Assembly: GCF_040548815.1 (NCBI RefSeq)
Contig: NZ_JBEPSM010000004.1
Coordinates: 1 to 64,000, forward strand
Reading direction: 5' to 3'
Source: Kaistia defluvii
GTDB lineage: Bacteria; Pseudomonadota; Alphaproteobacteria; Rhizobiales; Kaistiaceae
DNA: 64,000 nt
A program made the translations under genes and the position numbers. Below are positions 25,313-35,550 of this stretch, one piece after another (the stretch's first letter is position 1; each line of letters starts with the position of its first letter). Below the pieces are notes generated by a model. That model did not search any database and was not told the origin of the DNA. It was given only the letters and a program-made list of their open reading frames with translations.

Positions 25313-27166
25313 TTAGTCTTGCTCCCGCTCGTTCTGACGACTGGTTGAACTGCCGCGCCAACGCGGATTGAAGACGGTCTTGTGGACCGCATGTCCCCCG
25401 ACGCCCGCGCCCGCGACCGAGAAGCGGTCGTCGAAGATGGAGAAGCTCTTCGTGCCCCAGGTCAGCGCCTCGATGCCGTCGCGGCCCCGTTCAATGGTGG
25501 CGAAACTGATGATCGCGCACAGCGTCACGAGGCCGCTCGCCAGAGCCGGACGATAGGCGCGGCTGCGCATGCGAACGTTGTTTTCGCCCGAGTGCCGAAG
25601 CACGATCACCGCCATCAGCACCAAATAGAAGCAGGTATTGATGATGGCGAAGACATAGAAGCCGCGCGTCTCGAAGGCATCCTGAACGAGGAGAACCGGC
25701 AGGATCGAGAGAGCGATGATGACGACGTAGGGCGCCAGAACGCGGAACGGCAGCGGATCAACCTCGGAAGACCCCTTGGGCGTGACCCGGAAGTCGACGA
25801 AGGAGCCGGTTGCCCAGTCGCGGAAGGCTGCGATCGTGCCGGCCATCACCCAGGGCCAGCGCGCTAGCAGGAACAGCATGGCTTCCCAGCTGAAGATCTT
25901 GCCGTCGACGGGACGGAATGTCCGGCTCGACCGCCACCAGAACGCCAGCACCAGGATCATGAGCGATTGCGGCATGAAATGGAGCAGGAAGTCGGGATAG
26001 GTGACCGTCACGAAGTTGGCGCCGTAGAACAGCACTGTCACGGGCAGGAGGAACGTCGCTGCCAGGAAGAACGCATAGAGCGGGTACCAGAGCTGCGAGA
26101 ACAGAAACTGCACCTTAAGGCGCAGCGGCAGCCGCTTCACCAGGGCCGGCGAATACTGCAGCAGGATCATCACCAGGCTGCGCGACCACTGGAATTCCTG
26201 CGTGACGAGATCGGCGAAGGTGCGCGGACCGTCACCATGGGCAATGGCATCAAGAGCATGCGTCCCGCGCCAGCCATGCGCATTCATGAACAGCGTCGTC
26301 GAGTGATCCTCGGCCAGCTCCGGGCCGAGGCCGCCGATATGCTTCAGCGCGGCGGTGCGCACCGCATAGTGGGATCCGATGCAGACCGGGGCGTAGCCGC
26401 CATTATATCCGGCTTGCAGCGAGCCATGCATGCTCGCCTCGACATAGAGACGTCCACGCGCCGACCAGCTCTCATGCGCATTGCGATCGCAGATGCTGGG
26501 AGCGGACACATAGCCGATGGCCGGGTCTGCAAAGGGCCGCAGCATGTTGTAAAGATAATCCAGCTCCGGCACGTGGTCGGCATCGAGCTGGGAGACGAAG
26601 TCATACCGCTCATAGCCATAGGTGTCGTAGAAGAAGGCCAGATTGCCTTCCTTGCAGCGTGTGCGACGCGGCCAGGTCTGGCGATGATAGTCGGCGCGCC
26701 CCTTCCGCGTGGAGACGAACACGCCGTGCTCGCGGCACCAGTCGAGCGTCTCGGGCGTCGGATCCTCGTCGGCGAGCCAGGTGTCGTGCGGCACGTTCTG
26801 CGCCAGCATCGCCAGCAGCGTCTCCGCGACGATCGGGAATGGCTCGGAGGGCGCCTTGGTAACGACCATGGCGACCCGGCTGCCCGCGGGAATGCGGAGC
26901 GGCCCGTTCGGCCGGCGCGCATTGTAGAAGATCGTGATGAAATAGACCGGCAGGATGGTGATCCACGCCAGGATGGCCGTGACCAGCACCGATCCGAAGA
27001 GATGGGTATGCGTCGCCTGGAACAGCCACCATTGCCAGAAGAAGAGAAGAGCCGCAGCCCAGAAGGCAACGCCAACGACATATTCCACCCGCTTGCGCCC
27101 GGTGAAGATCGGCACCAGCAGCGGCTCCTCGCGCTCGGTCGTGGGAAGAATGCGCGGCGTCTTCAT
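25313..27166 (-). CDS. Membrane-bound family 2 glycosyltransferase (cellulose synthase-like polysaccharide synthase)
   Basis: A 617-residue processive-type GT2: two N-terminal membrane helices (about 30-80), a cytosolic catalytic domain with DEDP, SQLDADHVPE (the DxD), a late acidic ELAEDHS and the acceptor motif QEFQWSRS (Q-x2-[QR]-W), then five or more membrane helices. Such proteins polymerise and export a glycan. Gene order (synthase with UDP-xylose and UDP-glucuronate enzymes) matches the arabinose-containing polysaccharide synthase locus of S. meliloti as I recall it. Its start overlaps the epimerase stop by 4 bases. Confidence 0.88.
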   Translation of the reverse strand: MKTPRILPTTEREEPLLVPIFTGRKRVEYVVGVAFWAAALLFFWQWWLFQATHTHLFGSVLVTAILAWITILPVYFITIFYNARRPNGPLRIPAGSRVAMVVTKAPSEPFPIVAETLLAMLAQNVPHDTWLADEDPTPETLDWCREHGVFVSTRKGRADYHRQTWPRRTRCKEGNLAFFYDTYGYERYDFVSQLDADHVPELDYLYNMLRPFADPAIGYVSAPSICDRNAHESWSARGRLYVEASMHGSLQAGYNGGYAPVCIGSHYAVRTAALKHIGGLGPELAEDHSTTLFMNAHGWRGTHALDAIAHGDGPRTFADLVTQEFQWSRSLVMILLQYSPALVKRLPLRLKVQFLFSQLWYPLYAFFLAATFLLPVTVLFYGANFVTVTYPDFLLHFMPQSLMILVLAFWWRSSRTFRPVDGKIFSWEAMLFLLARWPWVMAGTIAAFRDWATGSFVDFRVTPKGSSEVDPLPFRVLAPYVVIIALSILPVLLVQDAFETRGFYVFAIINTCFYLVLMAVIVLRHSGENNVRMRSRAYRPALASGLVTLCAIISFATIERGRDGIEALTWGTKSFSIFDDRFSVAGAGVGGHAVHKTVFNPRWRGSSTSRQNEREQD

Positions 27167-28149
27167 GGCCGCACCGTCAGTCCGAAAAACGGCGCCGCCG
27201 TGCGGATGATCGTGTCGAGATCGGAGTGCATCGCGTGGAAGCCGAGCTTCTCGGCAGCGAGCGTCGGATCGGCGTAGAGGATCGGCGGATCGCCCGCCCG
27301 GCGAGCCCGCAGTTCGACCGGAACCTGGGTGCCGGTCACGCGACCAATGGCCTCGAGAATCTCGCGGATAGAGGTGCCACGGCCGGTGCCCAGATTGACG
27401 GCAAGATTGTCGCCGCCCTCAATCAGGTGCTCGACGGCCATGACATGGGCCCGCGCCAAGTCCGTCACGTGGATGTAGTCGCGGATGCAGGTGCCGTCGG
27501 GCGTGTCGTAGTCGTCGCCGAAGACTTCGAGGAAGTCGATCGACCGGGCGGCCGCGAGCATGGCGCGGGGTATCAGATGGGTTTCGGGGTCATGGGCCTC
27601 GCCCAGTTCGCCCTCCAGGTCGGCGCCGCAGGCATTGAAATAGCGGAGCGCCGCATAGCGGATGCCATAGGCCGCCGAATAGTCGGCCAGCATCTGCTCG
27701 GCTATCAGCTTGGTCCGCCCGTAGGGGTTGATCGGGAGCTGGACTTCGCCTTCCCGGATCGGCAGGTGATCCGGGACGCCGTAGGTGGCGCAACTGGACG
27801 AAAAGATGACGGGAGGCGCGCCGGCGAGGCGGCAGGCCTCGAGCAGCGACTGCGTGCCGTTAACGTTGTTCTGGTAGTATTTGGCAGGGTTTTGGACGGA
27901 CTCGCCGACATAGGCGGAGGCGGCGAAATGGATGATCGCCACCGGCTCGAAAATCCGGATCGTCTCGACCAGCTTCCTCTGGTCGAGGATATCGCCCTCG
28001 ACCAGTGCGCCCCAGCGCACCGCCGACGCCGTCCCCGTCGAGAGATTGTCATAGACGACGGGGTCGTAGCCCTGCCTCGACAGGAGCTTGGCCGTGTGGC
28101 TGCCGATGAAGCCCGCGCCGCCTACGACGAGAACGGCTGGCCGGCTCAT
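27163..28149 (-). CDS. UDP-sugar 4-epimerase (GalE-like; possibly UDP-xylose 4-epimerase)
   Basis: A 328-residue extended [21 protein letters not shown] at the N-terminus, SSSCATYG and YGRTK (catalytic Ser/Tyr/Lys, about residues 123-152), and a GalE-type C-terminal domain. GalE enzymes interconvert UDP-glucose and UDP-galactose; because it is coupled to a UDP-xylose synthase gene (ATGA overlap), UDP-xylose to UDP-arabinose is an equally likely reaction. The start at 28149 is chosen because upstream in-frame sequence is antisense to the previous gene. Confidence 0.9.
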   Translation of the reverse strand: MSRPAVLVVGGAGFIGSHTAKLLSRQGYDPVVYDNLSTGTASAVRWGALVEGDILDQRKLVETIRIFEPVAIIHFAASAYVGESVQNPAKYYQNNVNGTQSLLEACRLAGAPPVIFSSSCATYGVPDHLPIREGEVQLPINPYGRTKLIAEQMLADYSAAYGIRYAALRYFNACGADLEGELGEAHDPETHLIPRAMLAAARSIDFLEVFGDDYDTPDGTCIRDYIHVTDLARAHVMAVEHLIEGGDNLAVNLGTGRGTSIREILEAIGRVTGTQVPVELRARRAGDPPILYADPTLAAEKLGFHAMHSDLDTIIRTAAPFFGLTVRP

Positions 28150-29120
28150 TGCGCGGCCTCGACGAATTCGCCGTCCGCCCGGCTCAACTGCTGCTCGAAA
28201 TAGGCGATCGTCGACTTCAAGCCTTCGGTCAGAGCCACGCCAGGCGTCCAGTCGAGGTCGCGCTTGGCAGCGGTGATATCGGGCCTGCGCTGACGTGGGT
28301 CGTCCGTCGGTAGCGGGCGGTGGACGATCTTTGAGGACGAGCCTGTCATGCGAATGATCTGCATGGCCAGTTCGCGCACGGTGAATTCGCCTGGATTGCC
28401 CAGATTGACCGGCTTCTGGATAGCCGGCTGACTGTTCATCAAACGGCAGAAGCCCTCGATCAGGTCGTCGACATAGCAAAAGGAGCGGGTCTGCGACCCG
28501 TCGCCATAGATGGTGAGGTCGTCGCCCCTGAGGGCCTGGACGATAAAGTTGGATACCACGCGTCCATCGTCGGCCCGCATCCTCGGCCCATAGGTGTTGA
28601 AGATGCGAACAACGCGGATATCGACGCCATGCTGGTGGTGAAAGTCGTAAAACAGCGTTTCGGCGGAGCGTTTGCCTTCATCGTAACAGGAGCGCGGGCC
28701 GAACGAGTTGACGTTGCCCCAATAGGCTTCCGGCTGCGGATGCACATGGGGATCGCCATAGACTTCCGAGGTCGACGCCTGGAAAATCCGCGCCTGATGC
28801 CGGAGCGCCAGTTCAAGCAGGTTGAGCGAGCCGATGACACTGGTCTTCAGTGTATGGATCGGATCCGCCTGATAGTGCGGCGGCGAGGCCGGGCAGGCGA
28901 GATTGTAGATCTCGTCCACGGGCAGCTCGAGAGGATTCACGATGTCATGCCGGATGAAGCTGAACGTCTCGAAGCGCGATAGATCGCGTAGGTTCTCCAT
29001 TCGACCGGTCGAGAAGTTGTCGACGCAGATGACGTCATGGCCTTCATGAACCAGCCGCTCACAAAGATGAGAGCCAAGGAAGCCGGCTCCGCCGGCTACA
29101 AGAATGCGTTTACCCGGCAT
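28146..29120 (-). CDS. UDP-glucuronate decarboxylase (UDP-xylose synthase)
   Basis: An extended SDR of about 324 residues: [18 protein letters not shown], the [15 protein letters not shown] block specific to UDP-glucuronate decarboxylases, [20 protein letters not shown] (catalytic Tyr-x3-Lys) and [10 protein letters not shown]. It turns UDP-glucuronate into UDP-xylose in the cytoplasm. First gene of the seven-gene minus-strand operon. Start at 29120 puts the Rossmann motif at the expected place; a TTG at 29162 with GGAGG six bases upstream would add 14 residues and cannot be ruled out. Confidence 0.92.
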   Translation of the reverse strand: MPGKRILVAGGAGFLGSHLCERLVHEGHDVICVDNFSTGRMENLRDLSRFETFSFIRHDIVNPLELPVDEIYNLACPASPPHYQADPIHTLKTSVIGSLNLLELALRHQARIFQASTSEVYGDPHVHPQPEAYWGNVNSFGPRSCYDEGKRSAETLFYDFHHQHGVDIRVVRIFNTYGPRMRADDGRVVSNFIVQALRGDDLTIYGDGSQTRSFCYVDDLIEGFCRLMNSQPAIQKPVNLGNPGEFTVRELAMQIIRMTGSSSKIVHRPLPTDDPRQRRPDITAAKRDLDWTPGVALTEGLKSTIAYFEQQLSRADGEFVEAAQ

Positions 29121-29564
29121 TCTCTTCGAGTTCAGGTCCGAATTTCGGAATATAGAAGCCAATTTTTCCTCCGTCACAACAAGGAAAAAGCATATCGATC
29201 CGTTTCGGGAAGAGGCTTAGTCCTCTCGATGATCAATTAGCGATCAAACAAAGCTCTGTTTGCGCACTGCTAAGTTCTGACGTTACCGACCTTCGGACAC
29301 TTGGTCGCTATCTTGGAATCCGTGAAATTGTCTTCGCGTCCATTTTTGGGCTCTGCATCCCTGACGAGAAAGGCGGGACAGAAATCAACCTTTCATCGCG
29401 GACTGCGTCGCGCGACCAGCCAAAGTGGTCAGCCCGCCGCTAGAGGGTGGCCAAAGAAGTCGCGGCTCGACTGGGCCTCTTGGAAACCGTTCCGGACTTT
29501 CGGGAAATATCGAAGTGGAGCGAACAAGCCTCGCGCCAAACCACACATTATCGGTGCGGAATTT
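29121..29564. other. Promoter region of the polysaccharide operon; no gene seen
   Basis: 444 bases between the UDP-xylose synthase start and the tRNA gene. It must contain the operon promoter. Visible features are the spaced repeat GATCAA-N5-GATCAA near 29230-29247 and a small inverted repeat AGAGG/CCTCT near 29211-29226. No open frame with coding character was found. No operator can be assigned. Confidence 0.5.
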
Positions 29565-29641
<77 letters not shown>

Positions 29642-29898
29642 ATCGGCCGCCCAAGGGGCGGCGCGGGCCTGACCGGGGTTGCCGGGCGGGCGGAATGCTT
29701 ATGGTCCGATTGCCACCCTGTTTTCAAGAGCGCGCCGCAGAAATCTGGGATGCAATCCGCTCGCCTGGGTCGCAGTCGGCTCTTCGACGAGTCACACGCC
29801 CGCCTTGCAGATTTCCGGATGCGCAGCGGGAGCCTGCATGAGACGATGTCATCGCGTCGCCATGACGATGACACAAGGGCGGGGGAATCAGGACGGGG

Positions 29899-30804
29899 AT
29901 GGGCACGAAGCGCCGCAGCTTATGGGCGCCGCTCGCTCCCGGGGGCGCCGGGAGGTGCGGATGGGCGCTGGCGGCGAGCGGGCTCGGGCTTGTCATGGCC
30001 ATGTTGGGAGCGATGATGGCGGAAGCGACGGGGGCCGAACGGTCCGAAAGGACGGCGGGCTTGCACGAATGCCGTCTCGTCGAGGGCGAGACCGGCCTGG
30101 TTGCCAGCGTCGTCGACGGCGACACGCTGGTGCTCGATTCCGGCTTGGAAGTGCGGCTGGTCGGCATGCAGGCGCCGAAACTGCCGCTCGGCCGGCCGGA
30201 TTTCACGGCATGGCCGCTGGCGGAGGAAGCGAAGACGGCGCTGGAACGCATGGCGCTCGGCCAGGCGGCGCAGCTGCGCTATGGCGGCGCCCGGCGCGAC
30301 CGCTACGGCCGCGCGCTCGCCCATGTCGAGATCCTTCCGGAAGGCGGCGAACCGCTCTGGCTGCAGCAGGCGATGGTCGCCGGCGGCCTGGCCCGCGTCT
30401 ATTCCTTTGCCGACAACCGCCAGTGTGTCGACGCTTTGATGAATGTTGAACGGCAGGCGCGCAAATCAGGGCTTGGCCTCTGGCCCGATCCATACTACGC
30501 CATCCGCCCTGCGACCGATCCCGCACTTGCAACCCGACACGATGTATATGATCTGGTTGAGGGAAGAGTCGTTTCCGTCGGGGAGCGCGGTCCGATCGCT
30601 TATCTGGATTTCGGGCGCGACTGGTCGACGGATTTCACGGCGGTGCTGACGGCCGAAGCCCTGGCGGCCTTGGCGGAAGACGGCATCGACGTGAAGGCGT
30701 TGAGGGGGAAACGGGTAAGACTGAGGGGCTGGATCGAGAGTCACGACGGGCCGAGCTTGCGGATCACGCATCCCGAGCAGCTCGAACTGTTGGACCAATG
30801 GTGA
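29899..30804 (+). CDS. Thermonuclease (SNase) family exported protein
   Basis: A 301-residue protein with an N-terminal export or anchor segment (about residues 22-45) and an SNase-like OB fold: VVDGDTLVLDSGLEVRLVG (Asp-rich first site), MQAPK, then RRDRYGRALAHV with the arginine expected in the active site, and a C-terminal extension of about 110 residues that may be a second OB-like unit (EGRVVSVGERGPIAYLDFG). Probably a periplasmic nuclease-fold protein; activity is not certain because substrate residues outside these motifs were not checked. Three bases before the M48 protease gene. Confidence 0.85.
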   Translation: MGTKRRSLWAPLAPGGAGRCGWALAASGLGLVMAMLGAMMAEATGAERSERTAGLHECRLVEGETGLVASVVDGDTLVLDSGLEVRLVGMQAPKLPLGRPDFTAWPLAEEAKTALERMALGQAAQLRYGGARRDRYGRALAHVEILPEGGEPLWLQQAMVAGGLARVYSFADNRQCVDALMNVERQARKSGLGLWPDPYYAIRPATDPALATRHDVYDLVEGRVVSVGERGPIAYLDFGRDWSTDFTAVLTAEALAALAEDGIDVKALRGKRVRLRGWIESHDGPSLRITHPEQLELLDQW

Positions 30805-30807
30805 AGA

Positions 30808-32310
30808 ATGACGGCATTCGGTGCCACACGGGATAGGGAGCGGTCGCGCTCCCGCGGCGCGCTTCTCTGGAAGGCGGCCATCATCACGGCGAGCCTGCTG
30901 CTCGCCGGCTGCACAACCGTGCTTGAACAGACCTACGGCCCGCCGCAGACAACGGCCGGCGCCGCCATCCCTCCCCCTGTCGATCCCGAGCAGGCGCGTA
31001 TCGGCGCGCAGGAACACCCGCGCATCGTCGCGAGCTTCGGCGGCGTCTATCACGACGACAAGCTCGAAAAGACCGTGGCGCGGATCGTCGGCCGCATCGT
31101 CGCCGCCTCGGACGATCCGTCGCAATCCTACCGGATCACCATCCTCAACACGCCTTCGGTCAACGCCTTCGCGCTGCCGGGCGGCTATCTCTACGTGACG
31201 CGCGGCTTGCTGGCGCTGGCGAATGATTCCTCCGAGGTCGCGGCGGTGATCGCGCACGAGATGGGCCACGTCACCGCCAACCACGCCATGCAGCGCCAGA
31301 ACAAGGCGCGCGCGGCGATGATCGTCAGCCGGGTCGTCACCGACGTGCTGCAGGACGGCGACGCCGGCCAGCTGGCGCTCGCCTCGAGCCAGCGCACGCT
31401 CGCCGCCTTCTCGCAGCAGCAGGAGCTGGAGGCCGACGCGATCGGCGTGCGCACGATCGGCAAGGCGGGCTACGACCCCTTCGCCGCCGCCCGGTTCCTC
31501 GACTTGATGGGCCGCTTCGCCGCCTACAAGTCGGCCGGCAGCGTGCAGGACAAGCGGCCCGATTTCCTCGCCTCGCATCCGGCGACGCCGCAGCGCGTGG
31601 ATTTCGCCGTGCGCGCCGCGCGTCAGTTCGGTGCCCCCGGCATCGGCGAGGTCGACCGCGAGCGCTATCTGCAGGGCATTGACGGCATGCTGTTCGGCGA
31701 TGACCGCTCGCAGGGATTCGTGCGCGGCAAGAATTTCTACCATCCGACGCTCGGCGTGGCCTTCACGGTGCCGAGCGGCTTCATCCTCGACAACACGACG
31801 GATGCGGTGCTGGCGACGGCGCCGGATGGCACGGCCCTGCGCTTCGACGGCGCCAACCTGCCGGTCGGCACCGCGCTGGCCGATTATATCGCGTCGGGCT
31901 GGGTCAACGGGCTGGACCGCAACTCGATCAAGAGCTTCTCGGTCAACGGGCTGGAGGCCGCCTCGGCGCGCGCCGAAGCCAAGGGCTGGGTGTTCCGCAT
32001 CGCCGTGATCCGCGTCGGCCCCAGCGCGACCTATCGCTTCATCTTCGCCAACGAGACCGACACGCCGGGCCTCGAGCAATCGACGAACGAGACGGTGCAG
32101 AGCTTCCGCAAGCTGTCGCCGCAGGAAGCCGCCGCGCTCAAGCCGCTGCGGGTGCAGTTGGTGACGGTGAAGTCGGGCGATACGGTGGACAGCCTCGCGC
32201 GGCGCATGAACGGCGTCGACCGGCCGGGGGATCTCTTCCGCGTGCTGAACGACATCAAGGGCAACGCCCTGCCGCCCGCCGGCGACAAGGTCAAGATCAT
32301 CGGCGATTGA
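30808..32310 (+). CDS. M48 family metalloprotease lipoprotein with LysM-like C-terminus
   Basis: A 500-residue BepA/YfgC-like protein: lipobox SLLLAGC (Cys about residue 32), zinc motif IAHEMGHVTANH (His-Glu-x2-His, about residue 150), third ligand in QQELEADAIGV, and a C-terminal LysM-type segment (VKSGDTVDSLARRMNGVD ... NALPPAGDKVKII). It likely degrades or helps assemble outer-membrane proteins in the periplasm. Co-transcribed with the SNase gene (3-base gap), with a terminator 60 bases after its stop. Confidence 0.9.
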   Translation: MTAFGATRDRERSRSRGALLWKAAIITASLLLAGCTTVLEQTYGPPQTTAGAAIPPPVDPEQARIGAQEHPRIVASFGGVYHDDKLEKTVARIVGRIVAASDDPSQSYRITILNTPSVNAFALPGGYLYVTRGLLALANDSSEVAAVIAHEMGHVTANHAMQRQNKARAAMIVSRVVTDVLQDGDAGQLALASSQRTLAAFSQQQELEADAIGVRTIGKAGYDPFAAARFLDLMGRFAAYKSAGSVQDKRPDFLASHPATPQRVDFAVRAARQFGAPGIGEVDRERYLQGIDGMLFGDDRSQGFVRGKNFYHPTLGVAFTVPSGFILDNTTDAVLATAPDGTALRFDGANLPVGTALADYIASGWVNGLDRNSIKSFSVNGLEAASARAEAKGWVFRIAVIRVGPSATYRFIFANETDTPGLEQSTNETVQSFRKLSPQEAAALKPLRVQLVTVKSGDTVDSLARRMNGVDRPGDLFRVLNDIKGNALPPAGDKVKIIGD

Positions 32311-32373
32311 GCGCCAGGCGGCGGCACCGGGACCGTCCGGACGCCGCCGTTTTACCGACAGGCCAGACAACAA

Positions 32374-32400
32374 AAAAGGGCGCCCGAAGGCGCCCCTTTT
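32374..32400. terminator. Bidirectional Rho-independent terminator
   Basis: Arms GGGCGCC and GGCGCCC around loop CGAA, flanked by an A run on the left and CTTTT on the right. It serves both the M48 gene (+) and ilvD (-), which converge here. Confidence 0.88.
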
Positions 32401-32413
32401 GCGTTTCAGCCGG

Positions 32414-34270
32414 TCAGACGTCGAAGCGGCTGACGTCGCGGACCGCGCCCTTGTCGGCGCTGGTCGCCATCGCGGCATAGGCCTTGAGCGCCGTCGTCAC
32501 ATTGCGCTTGCGCGGCTTGACCGGCTTCCAGCCATCTCGTCCGCGCGCGTCCATGGCAGCACGGCGGGCGGCAAGCTCCTCGTCGGAGATCTTGATGCGC
32601 AGGATACGGTTCGGGATATCGATCTCGATCGTATCGCCTTCCTCGACCAGGCCGATGGCGCCGCCGGCCGCGGCTTCCGGCGCCACATGGCCGATGGAGA
32701 GGCCCGAGGTGCCGCCGGAGAAGCGGCCATCCGTCACCAGCGCGCAGGCCTTGCCCAAGCCGCGCGACTTCAGATAGCTGGTCGGATAGAGCATTTCCTG
32801 CATGCCGGGGCCGCCGCGCGGTCCCTCGTAGCGGATGATGACGACGTCGCCTTCCTTGACCTTCTTGTTCAGGATGCCGAGCACGGCGTCGTCCTGGCTT
32901 TCGAAGATCACGGCCGGGCCGGTGAACTTGAGGATCGACTCGTCGACGCCGGCGGTCTTCACCACCGAGCCGTTGAGCGCGATGTTGCCCTTCAGGACCG
33001 CGAGGCCGCCATCCTTCGAGAAGGCATGCGGGACGTCGCGGATCGCGCCCTTCTCACGGTCGAGATCGAGCTCGCTCCAGCGCTGGTTCTGGCTGAAGGC
33101 CACCTGGGTCGGAACGCCGCCGGGAGCCGCGCGATAGAATTCGCGAACGCTCTCGCTGTTGGTCTGGCGGATGTCCCAGCGGGCGATCGCCTCGGCGAGC
33201 GTCGAGGAGTGCACGGTCGGCAGGTCGAGGTTCAGCAGGTCGCCGCGCGCCAGCTCGCCGAGGATCGCCATGATGCCGCCGGCGCGGTGGACGTCTTCCA
33301 TATGCACGTCCTGCTTGGCCGGGGCGACCTTGCAGAGCACCGGGACATGGCGGGACAGGCGGTCGATATCATCGAGGTCGAAGTCGATCTCGCCCTCATG
33401 CGCCGCCGCCAGGATGTGCAGCACGGTATTGGTCGAACCGCCCATGGCGATATCGAGCGTCATGGCGTTTTCGAAGGCGCCGAACGAAGCGACGTTGCGC
33501 GGCAGCACGCTCTCGTCGTCCTGCTCGTAGTAGCGGCGGGTGATGTCGACGATCTGGTGACCGGCCTCGACGAACAGGCGCTTGCGGTCGGCGTGGGTTG
33601 CGAGCGTCGAGCCGTTGCCCGGCAGCGACAGGCCGAGCGCCTCGGTCAGGCAGTTCATCGAATTGGCGGTGAACATGCCGGAGCAGGAGCCGCAGGTCGG
33701 GCAGGCATTCTGCTCGATCAGCGTGACGTCGGCATCGGACATCGACTCGTCAGCGGCGGCTACCATGGCGTCGACGAGGTCGAGCGCATGCATCTTGCCA
33801 TCGGACAGCACGACCTTGCCGGCTTCCATCGGGCCACCGGACACGAAGATCGTCGGGATGTTGAGGCGCAGCGACGCCATCAGCATGCCCGGGGTGATCT
33901 TGTCGCAGTTCGAGATGCAGACCATGGCGTCGGCGCAGTGGCCGTTGACCATGTACTCGACCGAGTCGGCGATGATCTCGCGCGAAGGCAGCGAGTAGAG
34001 CATGCCGTCATGGCCCATCGCGATGCCGTCATCGACGGCGATCGTGTTGAATTCCTTGGCGACGCCGCCGGCCTTCTCGATCTCGCGCGCCACCAGCTGG
34101 CCAAGATCCTTCAGGTGGACGTGGCCGGGGACGAACTGCGTGAACGAGTTTACCACCGCGATGATCGGCTTGCCGAAATCACCGTCCTTCATGCCGGTGG
34201 CGCGCCAAAGGCCGCGCGCGCCGGCCATGTTGCGGCCGTGGGTGGTAGTACGGGAACGATAGGCGGGCAT
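32414..34270 (-). CDS. ilvD: Dihydroxy-acid dehydratase
   Basis: A 618-residue enzyme that dehydrates 2,3-dihydroxy-isovalerate and its homologue in valine and isoleucine synthesis. Matches IlvD throughout: [20 protein letters not shown] start, [12 protein letters not shown] and [13 protein letters not shown] with iron-sulfur cysteines, [16 protein letters not shown], and [11 protein letters not shown]. The ATG at 34270 gives the canonical N-terminus and has GAGG upstream; an ATG six codons earlier (34288) is a weaker option. Confidence 0.96.
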   Translation of the reverse strand: MPAYRSRTTTHGRNMAGARGLWRATGMKDGDFGKPIIAVVNSFTQFVPGHVHLKDLGQLVAREIEKAGGVAKEFNTIAVDDGIAMGHDGMLYSLPSREIIADSVEYMVNGHCADAMVCISNCDKITPGMLMASLRLNIPTIFVSGGPMEAGKVVLSDGKMHALDLVDAMVAAADESMSDADVTLIEQNACPTCGSCSGMFTANSMNCLTEALGLSLPGNGSTLATHADRKRLFVEAGHQIVDITRRYYEQDDESVLPRNVASFGAFENAMTLDIAMGGSTNTVLHILAAAHEGEIDFDLDDIDRLSRHVPVLCKVAPAKQDVHMEDVHRAGGIMAILGELARGDLLNLDLPTVHSSTLAEAIARWDIRQTNSESVREFYRAAPGGVPTQVAFSQNQRWSELDLDREKGAIRDVPHAFSKDGGLAVLKGNIALNGSVVKTAGVDESILKFTGPAVIFESQDDAVLGILNKKVKEGDVVIIRYEGPRGGPGMQEMLYPTSYLKSRGLGKACALVTDGRFSGGTSGLSIGHVAPEAAAGGAIGLVEEGDTIEIDIPNRILRIKISDEELAARRAAMDARGRDGWKPVKPRKRNVTTALKAYAAMATSADKGAVRDVSRFDV

Positions 34271-34530
34271 GTTGACCTCGATCTGCATCGTTTTCCCCCA
34301 TATAGGGCACCGGCGATCGAGCGGAGCGTTCCGGGGGAAGTGGTAAGGGGTTTTGGTTGCACCAAAGCAACCGGGATGTCGAGAAAATTTCGCGTTTCGG
34401 ACCTTGCGCGGGCATTGCCAGAGTGCCATCTCCTGCAAACGAGCGGGGTCCGGGCCCCTCTGGCGGTGCGTCGCCCACCGTGATGTCGGACCCTTAAATA
34501 GTTTGGCCCGGCGACCTGTGCTCGTGATCC

Positions 34531-35550
34531 ATGGATATTGTTTCGTTCTTCGGGGCCGAATTTTTCGGCCAGCCGGCTGCCGTCTGGCTGCTGTTTGCCG
34601 GCATCGTCGTTTTGCTGCTGGTCCTTGACCTCGGCGTGCTCAATCGTGGTGACCACGAGATCGGCATCCGCCGCAGCCTTCTGCTCTCCAGCTTCTACAT
34701 CGGCGTCGCGCTGCTGTTCGGTGCCTGGGTCTGGTACGATCTCGGCGCGGATGCCGGCATGCTCTACCTGACCGGCTTCGTCGTCGAGAAGAGCCTCGCC
34801 CTCGACAACATCTTCGTCATCTCATTGATCTTCGGCGCCTTCGCGATCCCGCGCGCCTACCAGCACCGCGTGCTGTTCTGGGGCATTCTCGGCGTGCTGG
34901 TGTTGCGCGCCGTGATGATCGGCCTCGGCGCGGCGCTGATCTCGTCCTTCGGCTGGATCCTGTACATCTTCGGCGCCTTCCTGATCCTCACCGGCATCAA
35001 GATGCTGTTTGCCGGCGACGAGCCGATGGACCTGGAGAAGAGCCGGATCCTCAAGCTGGTGCGGCGGATGATTCCCGTCTCGCCCAATCTGGATGGCCAC
35101 CGCTTCTTCACCCGCGTTCAGCAGGCCGGCGGCAAGGCGCATCTGGTGGCGACGCCGCTGTTCCTGGCGCTGGTTTCGATCGAGATCGCCGACATCGTGT
35201 TCGCGGTCGACAGCGTGCCCGCCGTCTTCGCGATCACGACCGACCCCTACATCGTCTACACCTCGAACATCTTCGCCATTCTCGGCCTGCGCGCGCTTTA
35301 TTTCGCGCTGGCCGCCATGGTGCACCGCTTCCACTACCTGAAATACGCGCTGGCTCTGGTGCTGGTGCTGGTCGGCGGCAAGATCTTCTGGACGCACCTG
35401 ATCGGCCCGGTGAACACCTTCGTGTCGCTGGGCTCGACCATTGGCATCCTCGCCGCCGGCGTCATCCTCTCGCTGTGGAAGACGCGCAACGACGTGGAGC
35501 CGATCGCTCAGGCCGGCGAGAGCGACGTCTCGATCAAGCGCACCCAGTAG
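34531..35550 (+). CDS. TerC family membrane protein
   Basis: A 339-residue integral membrane protein of the TerC/Alx family with about nine hydrophobic segments. Signature stretches with membrane aspartates are visible: [20 protein letters not shown] (about residues 86-105) and [20 protein letters not shown] (about 222-241), then [13 protein letters not shown]. Relatives are involved in tellurite resistance or manganese export. No riboswitch was recognised upstream. Its last 43 bases overlap the convergent M20 gene. Confidence 0.9.
   Translation: MDIVSFFGAEFFGQPAAVWLLFAGIVVLLLVLDLGVLNRGDHEIGIRRSLLLSSFYIGVALLFGAWVWYDLGADAGMLYLTGFVVEKSLALDNIFVISLIFGAFAIPRAYQHRVLFWGILGVLVLRAVMIGLGAALISSFGWILYIFGAFLILTGIKMLFAGDEPMDLEKSRILKLVRRMIPVSPNLDGHRFFTRVQQAGGKAHLVATPLFLALVSIEIADIVFAVDSVPAVFAITTDPYIVYTSNIFAILGLRALYFALAAMVHRFHYLKYALALVLVLVGGKIFWTHLIGPVNTFVSLGSTIGILAAGVILSLWKTRNDVEPIAQAGESDVSIKRTQ

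Noticed and set aside
34525..34530. TGATCC before TerC as a further ECF11 promoter
   Set aside because: It touches the start codon and no -10 element lies at the 18-base spacing outside the gene.
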